NCBI GenBank assembly: GCA_041671045.1 | Contig: JBAZCF010000004.1 | Location: 62,001-126,000, forward strand | DNA: 64,000 nucleotides | From: Parachlamydiales bacterium | GTDB lineage: Bacteria > Chlamydiota > Chlamydiia > Chlamydiales > JABDDJ01 | Direction of reading: 5' to 3' | In this document: positions 44,075-53,068 of the stretch, in pieces | How positions within the stretch are numbered: position 1 is the first letter of the stretch | Layout of the letters: each line of letters opens with the position of its first letter | Notes under the pieces: generated by a model | The model's input: only the letters and a program-made list of their open reading frames with translations | The model's database searches: none | What the model was told of the DNA's origin: nothing | Program-made: the position numbers and the translations under genes

Positions 44075-44968
44075 TCATTCATAAGAGCGAGGATCGGTTT
44101 TCGTTACGGAGAAATCGAGCAGATGATCGTTGACGATGGAGGAGATGCGTGTACCGAATTGCTGATTGAACTGTGCTGAGGCTGCTTCCGGTGTGGCTAA
44201 TTTTTGCTCTACTTGTTTGTAGAGAGCAACCCTTTGGGCTATTATTTCATCGACTAGGTCAGGATTTGCTGTGATAGCTACGAGTAGTTTTCTAGGTGCA
44301 AGAAATACCCTTAATTTTGTGCGTGCATCCACATTGATATAATCGAGAAGAGATACATATCCATCATCGACAGGTTTTTCTTCTTTATTGTCCGAGTCGG
44401 ACTCTGCTTTAATACTCTTTAAAGCATCTTTGCGGCTATCTTCCCTTTTAGTGCCTTTGAGGATTAGATAAAATACGTCATTAAGCTGTTTATCGCCCAG
44501 ATCGATGTTTGCCAGATCTTTGACATTTGTGATCTTCTGTTCTTTAGATAACCCTTGAGCCGTGTTTTCTAGGGCGTCAAGAATGTCGTCACTGAAGGTA
44601 GGACGTTTGGCGTTAATATCTTTGTAGAAGCGGGTATTTCCGTAAAGTTCTCCTATAAGGCGTTTTGTAACGTAGCGAACTTGATTATAGAGGTCGAAGT
44701 CTTTTTCTTTGGCTTTTTTATCTAGAAGAGGGAACAAACTCAGTTTTGAAGTAGCTGAAACAGGTTTGGAGTTAGACTCTTTGGAAGAAGCGGGAGTATC
44801 ATCATACCATTTGATGTTGCGCAAGTTATAGAATTCCCTTTCGTTCTTTTCCATATACTTTTCTAGTTGGTTCCGTGTAAGGACGAAGCTGATGTAGCTG
44901 TCAAGACGAGCGTAGGTCAAGAGGCTGAGGAGCATTAAGAAGGTGAGCACAAAAAGGAGTATCTGCAT
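44075..44968 (-). CDS. Type II secretion minor component, GspK position
   Basis: 297 residues. The single N-terminal hydrophobic helix (ILLFVLTFLMLLSLLTYA) at the very start is followed by a large charged exported domain, as in GspK, but the pilin-like Glu and cleavage motif are missing. It is the last gene of the operon, 5 bp after the GspJ-like gene, in the place where gsp operons carry gspK. The C-terminal part (about 200-297) is helical. Assignment to GspK rests on position and topology, not on clear family motifs. Confidence 0.55.
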   Translation of the reverse strand: MQILLFVLTFLMLLSLLTYARLDSYISFVLTRNQLEKYMEKNEREFYNLRNIKWYDDTPASSKESNSKPVSATSKLSLFPLLDKKAKEKDFDLYNQVRYVTKRLIGELYGNTRFYKDINAKRPTFSDDILDALENTAQGLSKEQKITNVKDLANIDLGDKQLNDVFYLILKGTKREDSRKDALKSIKAESDSDNKEEKPVDDGYVSLLDYINVDARTKLRVFLAPRKLLVAITANPDLVDEIIAQRVALYKQVEQKLATPEAASAQFNQQFGTRISSIVNDHLLDFSVTKTDPRSYE

Positions 44969-44973
44969 GGCGC

Positions 44974-45699
44974 CTACTGGTTATAGAAGATTGTTTTTGT
45001 GCTATTAGGAAGGGGAAAACTATATTCTATATTTTCCGGCCCCCTTTGTAAGCTGATCTTCATTATAGCGGGAAGTTCATTGAATTCATTTTTCCATTCA
45101 GATATCCAAGCCAAGTGTGGTTCTGGTCGGGATTGTTGCTTTTTCTTGTTTCCTTCTACCGATTGAGGGACTTTGTTGCGGTCTATATCCGGAGCTACGA
45201 AGAATTTAAAGGAGATAGAATCGACATTTTCCGCTAGGACTTCCTTGACGACAATAGGGGAGGATCCTTCTTTCCAACGCTTTGGAGAGGGCCATGTTGC
45301 TAAGATCAGTCTGCGCTTATTATCTACGAAGAGACGTCCTAAGGTATTGTTTGAAAGAGCTTTATTAATGTCGATGCCATTGTCATACATAAACACCAGA
45401 GAGGGGCTTCCTTGTTTGATGTATTCACTGTTTAACTCAGAAGTATAAAAATAAAAGTCCTTTTTGGGAGTATTTTCTGCTAGAGCCTTAGGAATTACCT
45501 CAGATAAGCGATTTTCTAGATAGGACAGTTCATATAACTTCTTAAGGGATTTTTCGGTTTTTGTATTGATCGATTGGATTTGGAAGTAGAAGTAGGTAAG
45601 AGTGCTCATAATGATGGATGTTAGTCCCAGGGCGATAAGCACTTCGATCAGAGTAAAGAAGCGGCGTGAAATAAACTTTTTTGAGGTGTGAGAGTTCAT
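44974..45699 (-). CDS. Type II secretion minor pseudopilin, GspJ-like
   Basis: 241 residues. The prepilin-type start SRRFFTLIEVLIALGLTSII has the conserved Glu at +5 and a hydrophobic helix, then a soluble domain. The residue before the predicted cleavage point is Phe rather than the invariant Gly. Position after the GspI-like gene and size of the globular domain fit GspJ. It overlaps the previous gene by 4 nt (ATGA). Part of the minor-pseudopilin tip complex of the periplasmic pseudopilus. Confidence 0.7.
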   Translation of the reverse strand: MNSHTSKKFISRRFFTLIEVLIALGLTSIIMSTLTYFYFQIQSINTKTEKSLKKLYELSYLENRLSEVIPKALAENTPKKDFYFYTSELNSEYIKQGSPSLVFMYDNGIDINKALSNNTLGRLFVDNKRRLILATWPSPKRWKEGSSPIVVKEVLAENVDSISFKFFVAPDIDRNKVPQSVEGNKKKQQSRPEPHLAWISEWKNEFNELPAIMKISLQRGPENIEYSFPLPNSTKTIFYNQ

Positions 45700-46217
45700 T
45701 TATCCTTATCGCCTCCATCCTCTTTCTTTTCGGGAGTTTCGCCCGGCAGCTGGCGAGGCACAAAGATGTCATACTTATAGACTAGATCCTTACTTTTTTT
45801 GTCAGTGCCGGCCTTTTTTACAGGCTTAAAGGTTAAGGTAAGTTGCAGGAGATAGACAGTAAACGGCTTCGGTTCTTTAGGCTTATGTTTTTTATCGCTA
45901 AAACTATAGGACCCTTCATAAGGAAGCTGCCTATTATCCCAAGAAATGATTTTTTCTTTATCTATCTTGAATTTTGTTTCGTTAGTTAAAGCATCCCAAG
46001 CGATATTTTGGCGATAAAGTTTCTCGATAAGTTCAGCGTAATATTGGTTTACAAAATGGTCAAGCTGGATTTTATCCATGAATTCCAGCTGGTCTTTGTA
46101 GATGGAGACATGTGGTGCGACCAGTGGAATGGCGCAAAGGGCTACTAGAAGGAAGGCGATCAAAACCTCTAGCAGAAGAAAAGGGCGTCTAACCTTTTTT
46201 AGGGGCCGTTGAACCAT
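45696..46217 (-). CDS. Type II secretion minor pseudopilin, GspI-like
   Basis: 173 residues from the ATG at 46215-46217, which has purine-rich GAGAGAAAAAAGA upstream; upstream in-frame ATGs at 46259 and 46232 are alternatives. The start MVQRPLKKVRRPFLLLEV has the +5 Glu in FLLLE and a hydrophobic helix (LIAFLLVALCAIPLV). The residue at -1 is Pro instead of Gly. The gene overlaps the end of the GspH-like gene by 29 nt, and the frame is distinct. C-terminal tail is Lys/Glu/Asp-rich (PGETPEKKEDGGDKDK). Confidence 0.68.
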   Translation of the reverse strand: MVQRPLKKVRRPFLLLEVLIAFLLVALCAIPLVAPHVSIYKDQLEFMDKIQLDHFVNQYYAELIEKLYRQNIAWDALTNETKFKIDKEKIISWDNRQLPYEGSYSFSDKKHKPKEPKPFTVYLLQLTLTFKPVKKAGTDKKSKDLVYKYDIFVPRQLPGETPEKKEDGGDKDK

Positions 46218-47019
46218 TCTTTTTTCTCTCATCCTTAGGAGGTGTATTCTTGTTATCATTCCTGTCTACTTCTTCATCGTCGCGAATATCTTTGTAGACC
46301 CTTTGCTTTTCAGTGATCTCATTGACTGTAGCTTGTGTAATGGCTTGGTTGAATTTTTTTTGATCAGAAGGGTTGCAATCGGGATCAGTATCCTTGCTGG
46401 ATATGCTGGTAATGAAATGGGGATAGCCCGGCAGGCAGATAAAGGCTTCTTGTGTGTCAGGTACACCGGGGGGCGCTATACCTAATCTCAGCACGCCTTG
46501 GCTCATAGTGCTGCCTCCTGAAAGGAATTTAATGTCTATGGTGTTCTTATTATTATTGGAGCTAAGGGCATCATCAAAGTTAATAGCATGAATTTCCTGT
46601 AGGGGCGGCTTGCGTTTGGTCAATTCCTTATGCCACCTATCTTGGAGCTTGTCATCTAGAGTGATACGATAGTCGAAGCCTTTAGGAGTAGCTTGGAAGA
46701 TTACGTGTACATCTGTGTTTAGAATGACCATGATCTGTTGGGCTAGACGCAAAGTGTTGACCACTTGTGAAACTTCTGTCCGGAAGCGTTGATCACGGAT
46801 AAGCTGTCTTAATCCTAAGGCCATCGTTCCCCCTACAATGGAGATGAGGGAGATGACGATCAATATTTCTGTCAGGGTTAGGAAACGGCGGCGGAGGGAG
46901 AAAAAGCTATAATAAAATATTTTAGATTTAGGTGACGGTTGCAAAAGCCGGCCTTTTCTTTGAATTGCGGCAATAGCCTCAATTAATCGTCTAAACCAGG
47001 ACTTTTGCAATCGTCTCAT
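46189..47019 (-). CDS. Type II secretion minor pseudopilin, GspH-like
   Basis: 276 residues. The pilin-like helix starts at about residue 46 (RRRFLTLTEILIVISLISIV), so the N-terminal leader is very long and basic. Glu is at +5 of LTLTE and the residue at -1 is Phe. The exported domain and a Lys/Asp-rich tail (PPKDERKKNG) follow. TAAGG lies about 5 nt before the ATG, supporting the long leader; no closer Met exists before the helix. It follows the GspG gene by 26 bp. Confidence 0.68.
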   Translation of the reverse strand: MRRLQKSWFRRLIEAIAAIQRKGRLLQPSPKSKIFYYSFFSLRRRFLTLTEILIVISLISIVGGTMALGLRQLIRDQRFRTEVSQVVNTLRLAQQIMVILNTDVHVIFQATPKGFDYRITLDDKLQDRWHKELTKRKPPLQEIHAINFDDALSSNNNKNTIDIKFLSGGSTMSQGVLRLGIAPPGVPDTQEAFICLPGYPHFITSISSKDTDPDCNPSDQKKFNQAITQATVNEITEKQRVYKDIRDDEEVDRNDNKNTPPKDERKKNGSTAPKKG

Positions 47020-47045
47020 ATAGCCTTAACACCATTACAATAAGA

Positions 47046-47423
47046 TTATCTCGATTCGCTTTTCTTCTTGAGATAATCCTGATAATTGGTCGAGTTTACG
47101 CGGATAATACCGTCTTTGACTTCCACATCAAATTTTTTACCCCAGCCGTCGCGGATAAAGTCGTTAGGGTTTTTAACGAGAGGGGAATCGATGATATACT
47201 TATCCCAATCGCTATCCAGGCGTTCAGTGATCCCCGGTTCTTCGGCAGCTCTAAGATTTAGAATTGTCTCTACTCTTTCGATAGCGGCCTTAGTTTTAAA
47301 CGCTTTACCTTCTTCGAGGGTTCCTTGGTAATTGAGAACGATTACGCCTGTAATCAGTGCGATAAGGAACATGACAATGATGATTTCCATCAATGTGATA
47401 TGACGTTTTTTCTTCATATGCAT
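47046..47423 (-). CDS. gspG: Type II secretion major pseudopilin GspG
   Basis: 125 residues from the ATG at 47421-47423, chosen because GAGGAG lies 9 nt upstream; an in-frame ATG at 47504 would add a 27-residue extension. The start MHMKKKRHITLMEIIIVMF has the +5 Glu, but His at -1. The mature part has the GspG pattern: a long helix, a short linker (YIIDSPLVKNP) and GWGKKFDVEVKDG near the end. It forms the shaft of the pseudopilus. It follows gspF by 114 bp. Confidence 0.85.
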   Translation of the reverse strand: MHMKKKRHITLMEIIIVMFLIALITGVIVLNYQGTLEEGKAFKTKAAIERVETILNLRAAEEPGITERLDSDWDKYIIDSPLVKNPNDFIRDGWGKKFDVEVKDGIIRVNSTNYQDYLKKKSESR

Positions 47424-47537
47424 AGTGGGACGCTCCTCATGAGTAAATAAATGCAGCATACCAAAAAAGAGAATTATTGCGGTTAAGGTGCATTGCAATT
47501 TCATCGGTCTTTGCTGAATAGGTGTGCAATTCCTCTA

Positions 47538-48722
47538 TTATCCGACGAGGGAGCTTACATCCGTAAGAGGTAGGAGTACTGCCATTAGGACACCGCCGAT
47601 GATGGCGCCCATGGTGATTAAAATGAGCGGTTGGGCCATTGCCATTAATCGGCTAATGTTTTTTTCCAGTTCATCTTCGTACATATCGGCTATTTTATTG
47701 AACATAAGCTGAATGCTTCCGGATTCTTCCCCGACGCGGATCATGCGGGCTACTAGAGAGGGAACCCAGGGTGAACGACCGAGTTCGGCTCCAAAAGTAC
47801 TCCCTTCAATAATGCGCGCTTCTACACGTTTCATGTCTTCTTCCAGGACGACGTTGCCCATGACTGAACGTGCGATGCGAAGCGAGTCAATAATCGTTAG
47901 TCCCCCTTGTTGCAAAGTACCCATTGTACGGCAAAAACGAGCGATGGAAGCTTCTTTTACTAATTTATGGATAAAGGGAAGTTTCAGGGAAAATTTCTGC
48001 ATCCAGATTTTTCCGCTAGGAGACCTTAATTTCAAAACAATCGCGGTGATGGTTAGAACAATCAGAGGAAAGATAACCCACCACCAAGCTCTAAAAAATT
48101 GGCTTACGCCTAAGACTAAGGCAGTAAAACCGTTGATAGGTCGGTTTTCAAAGAGTCCTTCGATAGAAGGAATAACAAAACCTAGTAGTAGTCCTATCAC
48201 GACAAGAGCGAAGGCAGAAAGGATGCCTGGGTAGATAAGGGCTGTTCCGATTTCTTTTTTCAATTTATTTTGACGGCCTAGAAAGAAAGCTAACCGGTCA
48301 AGAACTAGGGGAAGAGCCCCGGCGGATTCTCCGGCACTGATCATCCCTACATAGAGGTTATCAAAACAGTTAGGAAAGCTGCCCATGGCGCGGGAGAGAG
48401 AGGAGCCGCTTTTGATCTGCTCGCAGAGGCTTAGTATGACGTTATTATACTTTTCTTTACGCGTTTGTTCTTCAAGGGCAATCAGACTTTCATAGAGAGG
48501 AACACCGGCCCCTGTCATTTGAGCTAGTTGCATGGTGAAAGTCACAAGATTTTCGCCGCTTAACGCTCCGGTACCACCTTTTGAAACGTCTAAAGCTAGG
48601 GAAGAAACCATGACGCCTTGTTCGCGCAATTTTTCACGAGCATCTTGGAGGCTATGACTATCAATAAGACCGGACCTTTTTTTACCTTGATAATCTATGG
48701 TTTGATACCGGTAAAGAGGCAT
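47538..48722 (-). CDS. gspF: Type II secretion inner-membrane protein GspF
   Basis: 394 residues, the normal GspF/PilC length. The N-terminus MPLYRYQTIDYQGKKRSG is family-typical. Two repeated GspF domains follow, with FTMQLAQMTGAGVPLYESL and FCRTMGTLQQGGLTIIDSL as their starts, and three membrane segments (about 165-185, 215-235 and 370-390). It is the polytopic platform that contacts GspE. It starts 3 bp after the gspE stop. Confidence 0.93.
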   Translation of the reverse strand: MPLYRYQTIDYQGKKRSGLIDSHSLQDAREKLREQGVMVSSLALDVSKGGTGALSGENLVTFTMQLAQMTGAGVPLYESLIALEEQTRKEKYNNVILSLCEQIKSGSSLSRAMGSFPNCFDNLYVGMISAGESAGALPLVLDRLAFFLGRQNKLKKEIGTALIYPGILSAFALVVIGLLLGFVIPSIEGLFENRPINGFTALVLGVSQFFRAWWWVIFPLIVLTITAIVLKLRSPSGKIWMQKFSLKLPFIHKLVKEASIARFCRTMGTLQQGGLTIIDSLRIARSVMGNVVLEEDMKRVEARIIEGSTFGAELGRSPWVPSLVARMIRVGEESGSIQLMFNKIADMYEDELEKNISRLMAMAQPLILITMGAIIGGVLMAVLLPLTDVSSLVG

Positions 48723-48725
48723 AGC

Positions 48726-50357
48726 TTATTCTTCTACCCCTCTTGATGCGCGTAGAACTTCTGAAGTTGTGGTGAGGCCGCGTTTAACCAGGTCGACGCC
48801 ATGTTCTAATAAGGATACCATGCCAGTTTCTAATCCTATGCGTCTTAATTCGACAGCATCGGGGCTTTTGACGATTTGTCTTTTGATGGCATTATTTACT
48901 GTGAGAAGTTCATAAAGGCCATGGCGGCCTTTATATCCGGTTCCGTAACAGTTTTGACAGCCCTCACCCCGGTATAATTGACCTTTAAGGCCCAAATCTA
49001 GGCGGGAGATGCCTAAGCCGCTAAGCTCCGGATCAGTGGGGATGTAAGCTTGTTTGCACTGCGGACAGATAGTCCTGACCAAGCGTTGCGCGAGAATCCC
49101 GACGATGGAAGAGGAGAGAAGATAGGGTTCAATCCCCATATCTACAAGGCGTGTAACAGCTGATGGGGCGTCGTTAGTATGGAGGGTGCTGAGGACCAAG
49201 TGGCCGGTGAGAGCTGCTTGTATTGAGATTTCAGCGGTTTCTTTATCGCGGATCTCACCGATCATGATGATGTCAGGGTCTTGACGGAGGATATGTCGCA
49301 GTCCGCGAGCGAAGTCTAATTGGATCTTAGGTTGCACACCAATTTGAGCGATACCCTTCAAGTTGTATTCGACGGGGTCTTCGATCGTCATGATATTGGT
49401 CTCTTCACTATAGATCTCGCAGATGGCACTATAGAGTGTTGTCGTCTTACCGCTACCAGTAGGTCCTGTGACAAGCATGATGCCTTCAGGGACAGCAATT
49501 AGGCGGCGGAACTCAGTATAAACTTCGGGAAGCATGCCTATTTTGTCTAAACCGAGCAGGACATTTCCTTTGTCAAGGATACGGAGGACTATACGTTCGC
49601 CTTCTGCAATAGGCACAGTGCTGACGCGGAAGTCGATCTGCCGGGGCCCCATGATCAATTTAATTCTGCCGTCTTGTGGAAGGCGGTGTTCGGCGATATC
49701 CAGCTTGGACATGACCTTGATACGGGTGATCAGTTGGGCTTTGAATTCTTGAGAAGGGGCGTGGCGGTTTTGTAGTACACCGTCGATACGGTAGCGGACG
49801 CGCAAGCCGTTATCTTCGGGTTCGAAGTGGATATCGCTAGCCCCTTGCTGAATGGCTTCGGTGAGGATAAGGTTGATCAGCTTGATGACAGGCGGCTGTC
49901 CTTGGCTATTGTCTAAGAGGTCGTATACTTCAAATTCACCTTCGTCGGTAGTGCCTTGGCGTTGACCGGCAAGGTCGGCCAACATTTGCGAAGCGGCGCC
50001 GGTCTGTTGATTGTAACATTCGTTGATAGCGTTGAGGATGATGTCTTTCGAGGTGTAAACCGGCTTGACATCTGCGTCGAGCATGATGGCTATGTCTTGG
50101 AGTGGTGCCAAGTTAAGAGGGTCGGCTACTGCAATAGTGAAGATCCCGTGGTCTTCATGAACGGGCAGGACTTGGTTTCTTTTGACAAAAGCATAAGGAA
50201 CCTTTTTGTAGGCATCTTTAGGGAAGCGGAAAGAGCTAAGATCCGGAACGATCGGGATCCCTAGCTGTTCTGCCAGCATACGTTGTTGCTCTTCGCTATT
50301 GGCTAAGCCAGCGCGTAGAAGCTCTTCGCTTTTCCTTTCGATGTTACCATCCATCAT
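48726..50357 (-). CDS. gspE: Type II secretion ATPase GspE
   Basis: 543 residues. The N1E/MshEN-like N-terminal domain (about 20-110) is followed by the secretion ATPase core: DIHFEPEDNGLRVRYRIDG, Walker A GPTGSGKTTT at 298-307, Asp box and Walker B DPDIIMIGEIRD, and the His box LVLSTLHTNDA. A Cys4 zinc site (CPQC and CQNC) near 440-470 marks it as GspE. It energises pseudopilus assembly in the cytoplasm. It overlaps gspD by 14 nt. Confidence 0.95.
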   Translation of the reverse strand: MMDGNIERKSEELLRAGLANSEEQQRMLAEQLGIPIVPDLSSFRFPKDAYKKVPYAFVKRNQVLPVHEDHGIFTIAVADPLNLAPLQDIAIMLDADVKPVYTSKDIILNAINECYNQQTGAASQMLADLAGQRQGTTDEGEFEVYDLLDNSQGQPPVIKLINLILTEAIQQGASDIHFEPEDNGLRVRYRIDGVLQNRHAPSQEFKAQLITRIKVMSKLDIAEHRLPQDGRIKLIMGPRQIDFRVSTVPIAEGERIVLRILDKGNVLLGLDKIGMLPEVYTEFRRLIAVPEGIMLVTGPTGSGKTTTLYSAICEIYSEETNIMTIEDPVEYNLKGIAQIGVQPKIQLDFARGLRHILRQDPDIIMIGEIRDKETAEISIQAALTGHLVLSTLHTNDAPSAVTRLVDMGIEPYLLSSSIVGILAQRLVRTICPQCKQAYIPTDPELSGLGISRLDLGLKGQLYRGEGCQNCYGTGYKGRHGLYELLTVNNAIKRQIVKSPDAVELRRIGLETGMVSLLEHGVDLVKRGLTTTSEVLRASRGVEE

Positions 50358-53046
50358 ACTCCCCTGGGGTAATCAAGCAGCGGTCGGGTTCAGGACCGAA
50401 TAACAATGTCATACTTCCTGCTAGAAGACGGTTTTTCTCTCGATCGCGCGCATCGGCAAGCATACAGAGAAAGTCCGGAAGATCGCCGGGGCGTTTTGAC
50501 ATTTCCAGGCATTTCAATCTTTCAAAATCGGCATAGGGATCACGGATAATGCGTGGAGTAATAACGAGGAACATTTCCGTGTTACTATCAGTAAGGCGTG
50601 TATTGCTGAACAGTTTACCGACGCCGGGGACTTCACCAAGGAAAGGAATAGCTTCCCTATTATCTGTGGAGATTTTACGGCGGAGGCCGCCGATGATGAC
50701 CGATTGGCCGTCAGGGACGCGGACGAGGTTGGTGAGTTTTCTGCGTGTCACGTCAGGACGGTTAGGATCTCTAGAGATGGGCTGGATCGTGTCGAATAGG
50801 ATCTCGGATTCCAATGTAACATAATCCCCTTCATTGTCGTTAAATGTAGGATCATCGTCGGCGGCTAGGTGGATCGTAGGGGTGACTTTAATGGTGATAC
50901 CATATTGCGCACGGGTAAAGGCGTCCTTCAAAACCGGTTCGCCATTGTTCGTATTGACAAGGAATTGGCCGGTGCTGATGGAGATCTCTTCCTGAATGGC
51001 AATCAGCGCAGGAGTCTGATTGACAGTGACTAGAGAGGGTGCGGAGTTAATCTGTAAATCGTCTTGAGCTATCAAAAAGTTATAGATCAGGTCGAATGCA
51101 GGGATACCCGTGCTTGTTTTGGTACGGCTAATGAGGAAGCTGAAGATACCGCCTTGTCCGCCTGAACGCGCAAGGTCATTGAATGCAGCGCTTGTCGCAT
51201 GTGTTTGGGAGGCAATATCGCCGATCCTTAGAAGGTTGATACCGATATTATTTGCGCGGTTTAGACGTTTTTCAAAAAGTAGCACTTCGATCTGGACCAT
51301 TTCTTTAGGAACGTCAATTTTAGCTATCAATTCCTTCAATTTGCCCAAGCTATCTTCTTCAACAACCATAATGATAGAACCTGTCTTAAGGTCTACAATA
51401 AAGTTATTGCGGTCGGGATCACGCGACTTTGGTCTGACAGGGGTGAGTGCAGTGATGGGCGTAGGGTTAATGATATACTGGCCTGTCTCATAGAAACCCG
51501 TATTGATGATCTGATCTGCAGTAGGCAGGATAGGTGGAGGGGGAGGCAGCTGCAGCTGTACAATATTGCGTGTATTGACATCTTGTTGGGCGCTGTTATC
51601 CGTTTGGTTCTGCTGTCCGGCCAATGGCGGTTGCTGTCCGCCGCCTGCTCCTAGAGGAATAGGAGCGCCTGGAGCAGAGCCTGGGGGTCTAGGTTGGCCC
51701 GGTATGAATTGCGTATTGTTCGCGCCGGGTCCGCCTCGGGCAAGTGCGCCGTTAGCTTCTGCGGAACCGTTGAAGGGGAATCCTGGGGGCATATCGGGTG
51801 CAAGAGGCACTCTAGCAAATCCGGCGCCGGTACGCAGCATCAATGTATAGATTTTATCCAGGATTCTAGCGAGTTCATCTGCATCGGAATGTTTGGTTTT
51901 GTAGACAAAGATCACCTTTTCCTTAGAACCGGCAATTTGGCTTTCCACTTCCTTAATAATCTTTGCGGCTTTCTTTACTTCTTCCACAGTACCGATGACA
52001 ACAACGGCAGGTGCAATATTTCGGAGAGGTATAACTTGGACGCCATTTCCTTGCGTTGTGGGCGCGCGGACACGCGGTCTGGACCTGTCGTTACCGGAAG
52101 AGTCCCTGTCGAGATCTTTAGCAAGGGCTGCGTCGGAGAATTGGTCGAAAATAGCGGAGAGGACCTTGGCAATTTCATCTGAGTCGGCCCGTTTTAGAGG
52201 GATGACGCGGTATTCGCGGTCGCCTTGGTTGGCGATAGCAAAATCATAGAGTTTAAGGAGTTCTTTAACTTCACCTACGGTGGCTATGATGAGGATATCT
52301 CTGCCGATATTTTGTAGGACAGTGGTGTTAGGATTGACGAATTTATCAAGGAAGAACCAGATACGGCGTGTTTCGGAGGGGTCGGGAGAAAGGACGAAAC
52401 AGATGCGTGTTTTGGGGGGTAGAGGAACTAGGTCGGCCCGTTTGTTCGTAATCAGGGTAATGGGGGAACGGTCGTCTTTAAGTAGATACAGTTGGCGCAG
52501 GTAGGGGTTAAGCTGTTTATAGCCTACGCCATTTTGGATGAGGAGGGTTTCCAACATTTCATCCCAGGAGGCGCGTGGAATAGGCAGGCTGGAGTTGACG
52601 CTAAGTTTCATTGTCGCTAATTCAGGCGTCAGGAGATAGACGAAGTTTTGCGAACCGTAATCTATGATTAAATCGCCTAGAGTTGTTTCAGGCTGATGCC
52701 AGAGAGCGTATTGTTCTGAAGGCATGCCGTTAAGGACTTTGATACGCCAGCTATCTTCTAATAGGAGGATATTTTCACGGATAGCATTGATTTTTTCTAG
52801 AAGGATGCGGTATTCGTGCTCATCTGCACCGGTGCGGTATAAGATTTCAGCTTCTCTGTATAGCCGCTGCAGTTCGGTTCTCCAATCGCGCAAATCGCGG
52901 TTTACTTGAACCAAGGCTTTTTGCAGTTCGGGGCTAAGGTCTCCGCTATTGGCATTTCCTGAGATTTTATCTGCAATGGTTTGTGCAGATAGTGGAGAAA
53001 TGCCTATCCAGCAAATGAGTAAAAATAAGGTAATTCTTCGAGTCAT
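50344..53046 (-). CDS. gspD: Type II secretion secretin GspD
   Basis: 900 residues, longer than most GspD. A signal peptide covers about 1-22 (LFLLICWIGISPLSAQ). A coiled-coil region (about 40-100) precedes the N domains, then a Pro/Gly-rich insert near 400-480 (GQPRPPGSAPGAPIP). The secretin core carries VPDGQSVIIGGLRRK and FLGEVPGVGKLFSNTR with LVITPRII, the secretin signature. It forms the outer-membrane channel. The coiled-coil N-terminal region replaces the usual N0 start and may be chlamydia-specific. It follows the membrane-anchored partner gene by 22 bp. Confidence 0.93.
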   Translation of the reverse strand: MTRRITLFLLICWIGISPLSAQTIADKISGNANSGDLSPELQKALVQVNRDLRDWRTELQRLYREAEILYRTGADEHEYRILLEKINAIRENILLLEDSWRIKVLNGMPSEQYALWHQPETTLGDLIIDYGSQNFVYLLTPELATMKLSVNSSLPIPRASWDEMLETLLIQNGVGYKQLNPYLRQLYLLKDDRSPITLITNKRADLVPLPPKTRICFVLSPDPSETRRIWFFLDKFVNPNTTVLQNIGRDILIIATVGEVKELLKLYDFAIANQGDREYRVIPLKRADSDEIAKVLSAIFDQFSDAALAKDLDRDSSGNDRSRPRVRAPTTQGNGVQVIPLRNIAPAVVVIGTVEEVKKAAKIIKEVESQIAGSKEKVIFVYKTKHSDADELARILDKIYTLMLRTGAGFARVPLAPDMPPGFPFNGSAEANGALARGGPGANNTQFIPGQPRPPGSAPGAPIPLGAGGGQQPPLAGQQNQTDNSAQQDVNTRNIVQLQLPPPPPILPTADQIINTGFYETGQYIINPTPITALTPVRPKSRDPDRNNFIVDLKTGSIIMVVEEDSLGKLKELIAKIDVPKEMVQIEVLLFEKRLNRANNIGINLLRIGDIASQTHATSAAFNDLARSGGQGGIFSFLISRTKTSTGIPAFDLIYNFLIAQDDLQINSAPSLVTVNQTPALIAIQEEISISTGQFLVNTNNGEPVLKDAFTRAQYGITIKVTPTIHLAADDDPTFNDNEGDYVTLESEILFDTIQPISRDPNRPDVTRRKLTNLVRVPDGQSVIIGGLRRKISTDNREAIPFLGEVPGVGKLFSNTRLTDSNTEMFLVITPRIIRDPYADFERLKCLEMSKRPGDLPDFLCMLADARDREKNRLLAGSMTLLFGPEPDRCLITPGEYDGW

Positions 53047-53068
53047 GCGTCAAAATTGGGTAAAAATA

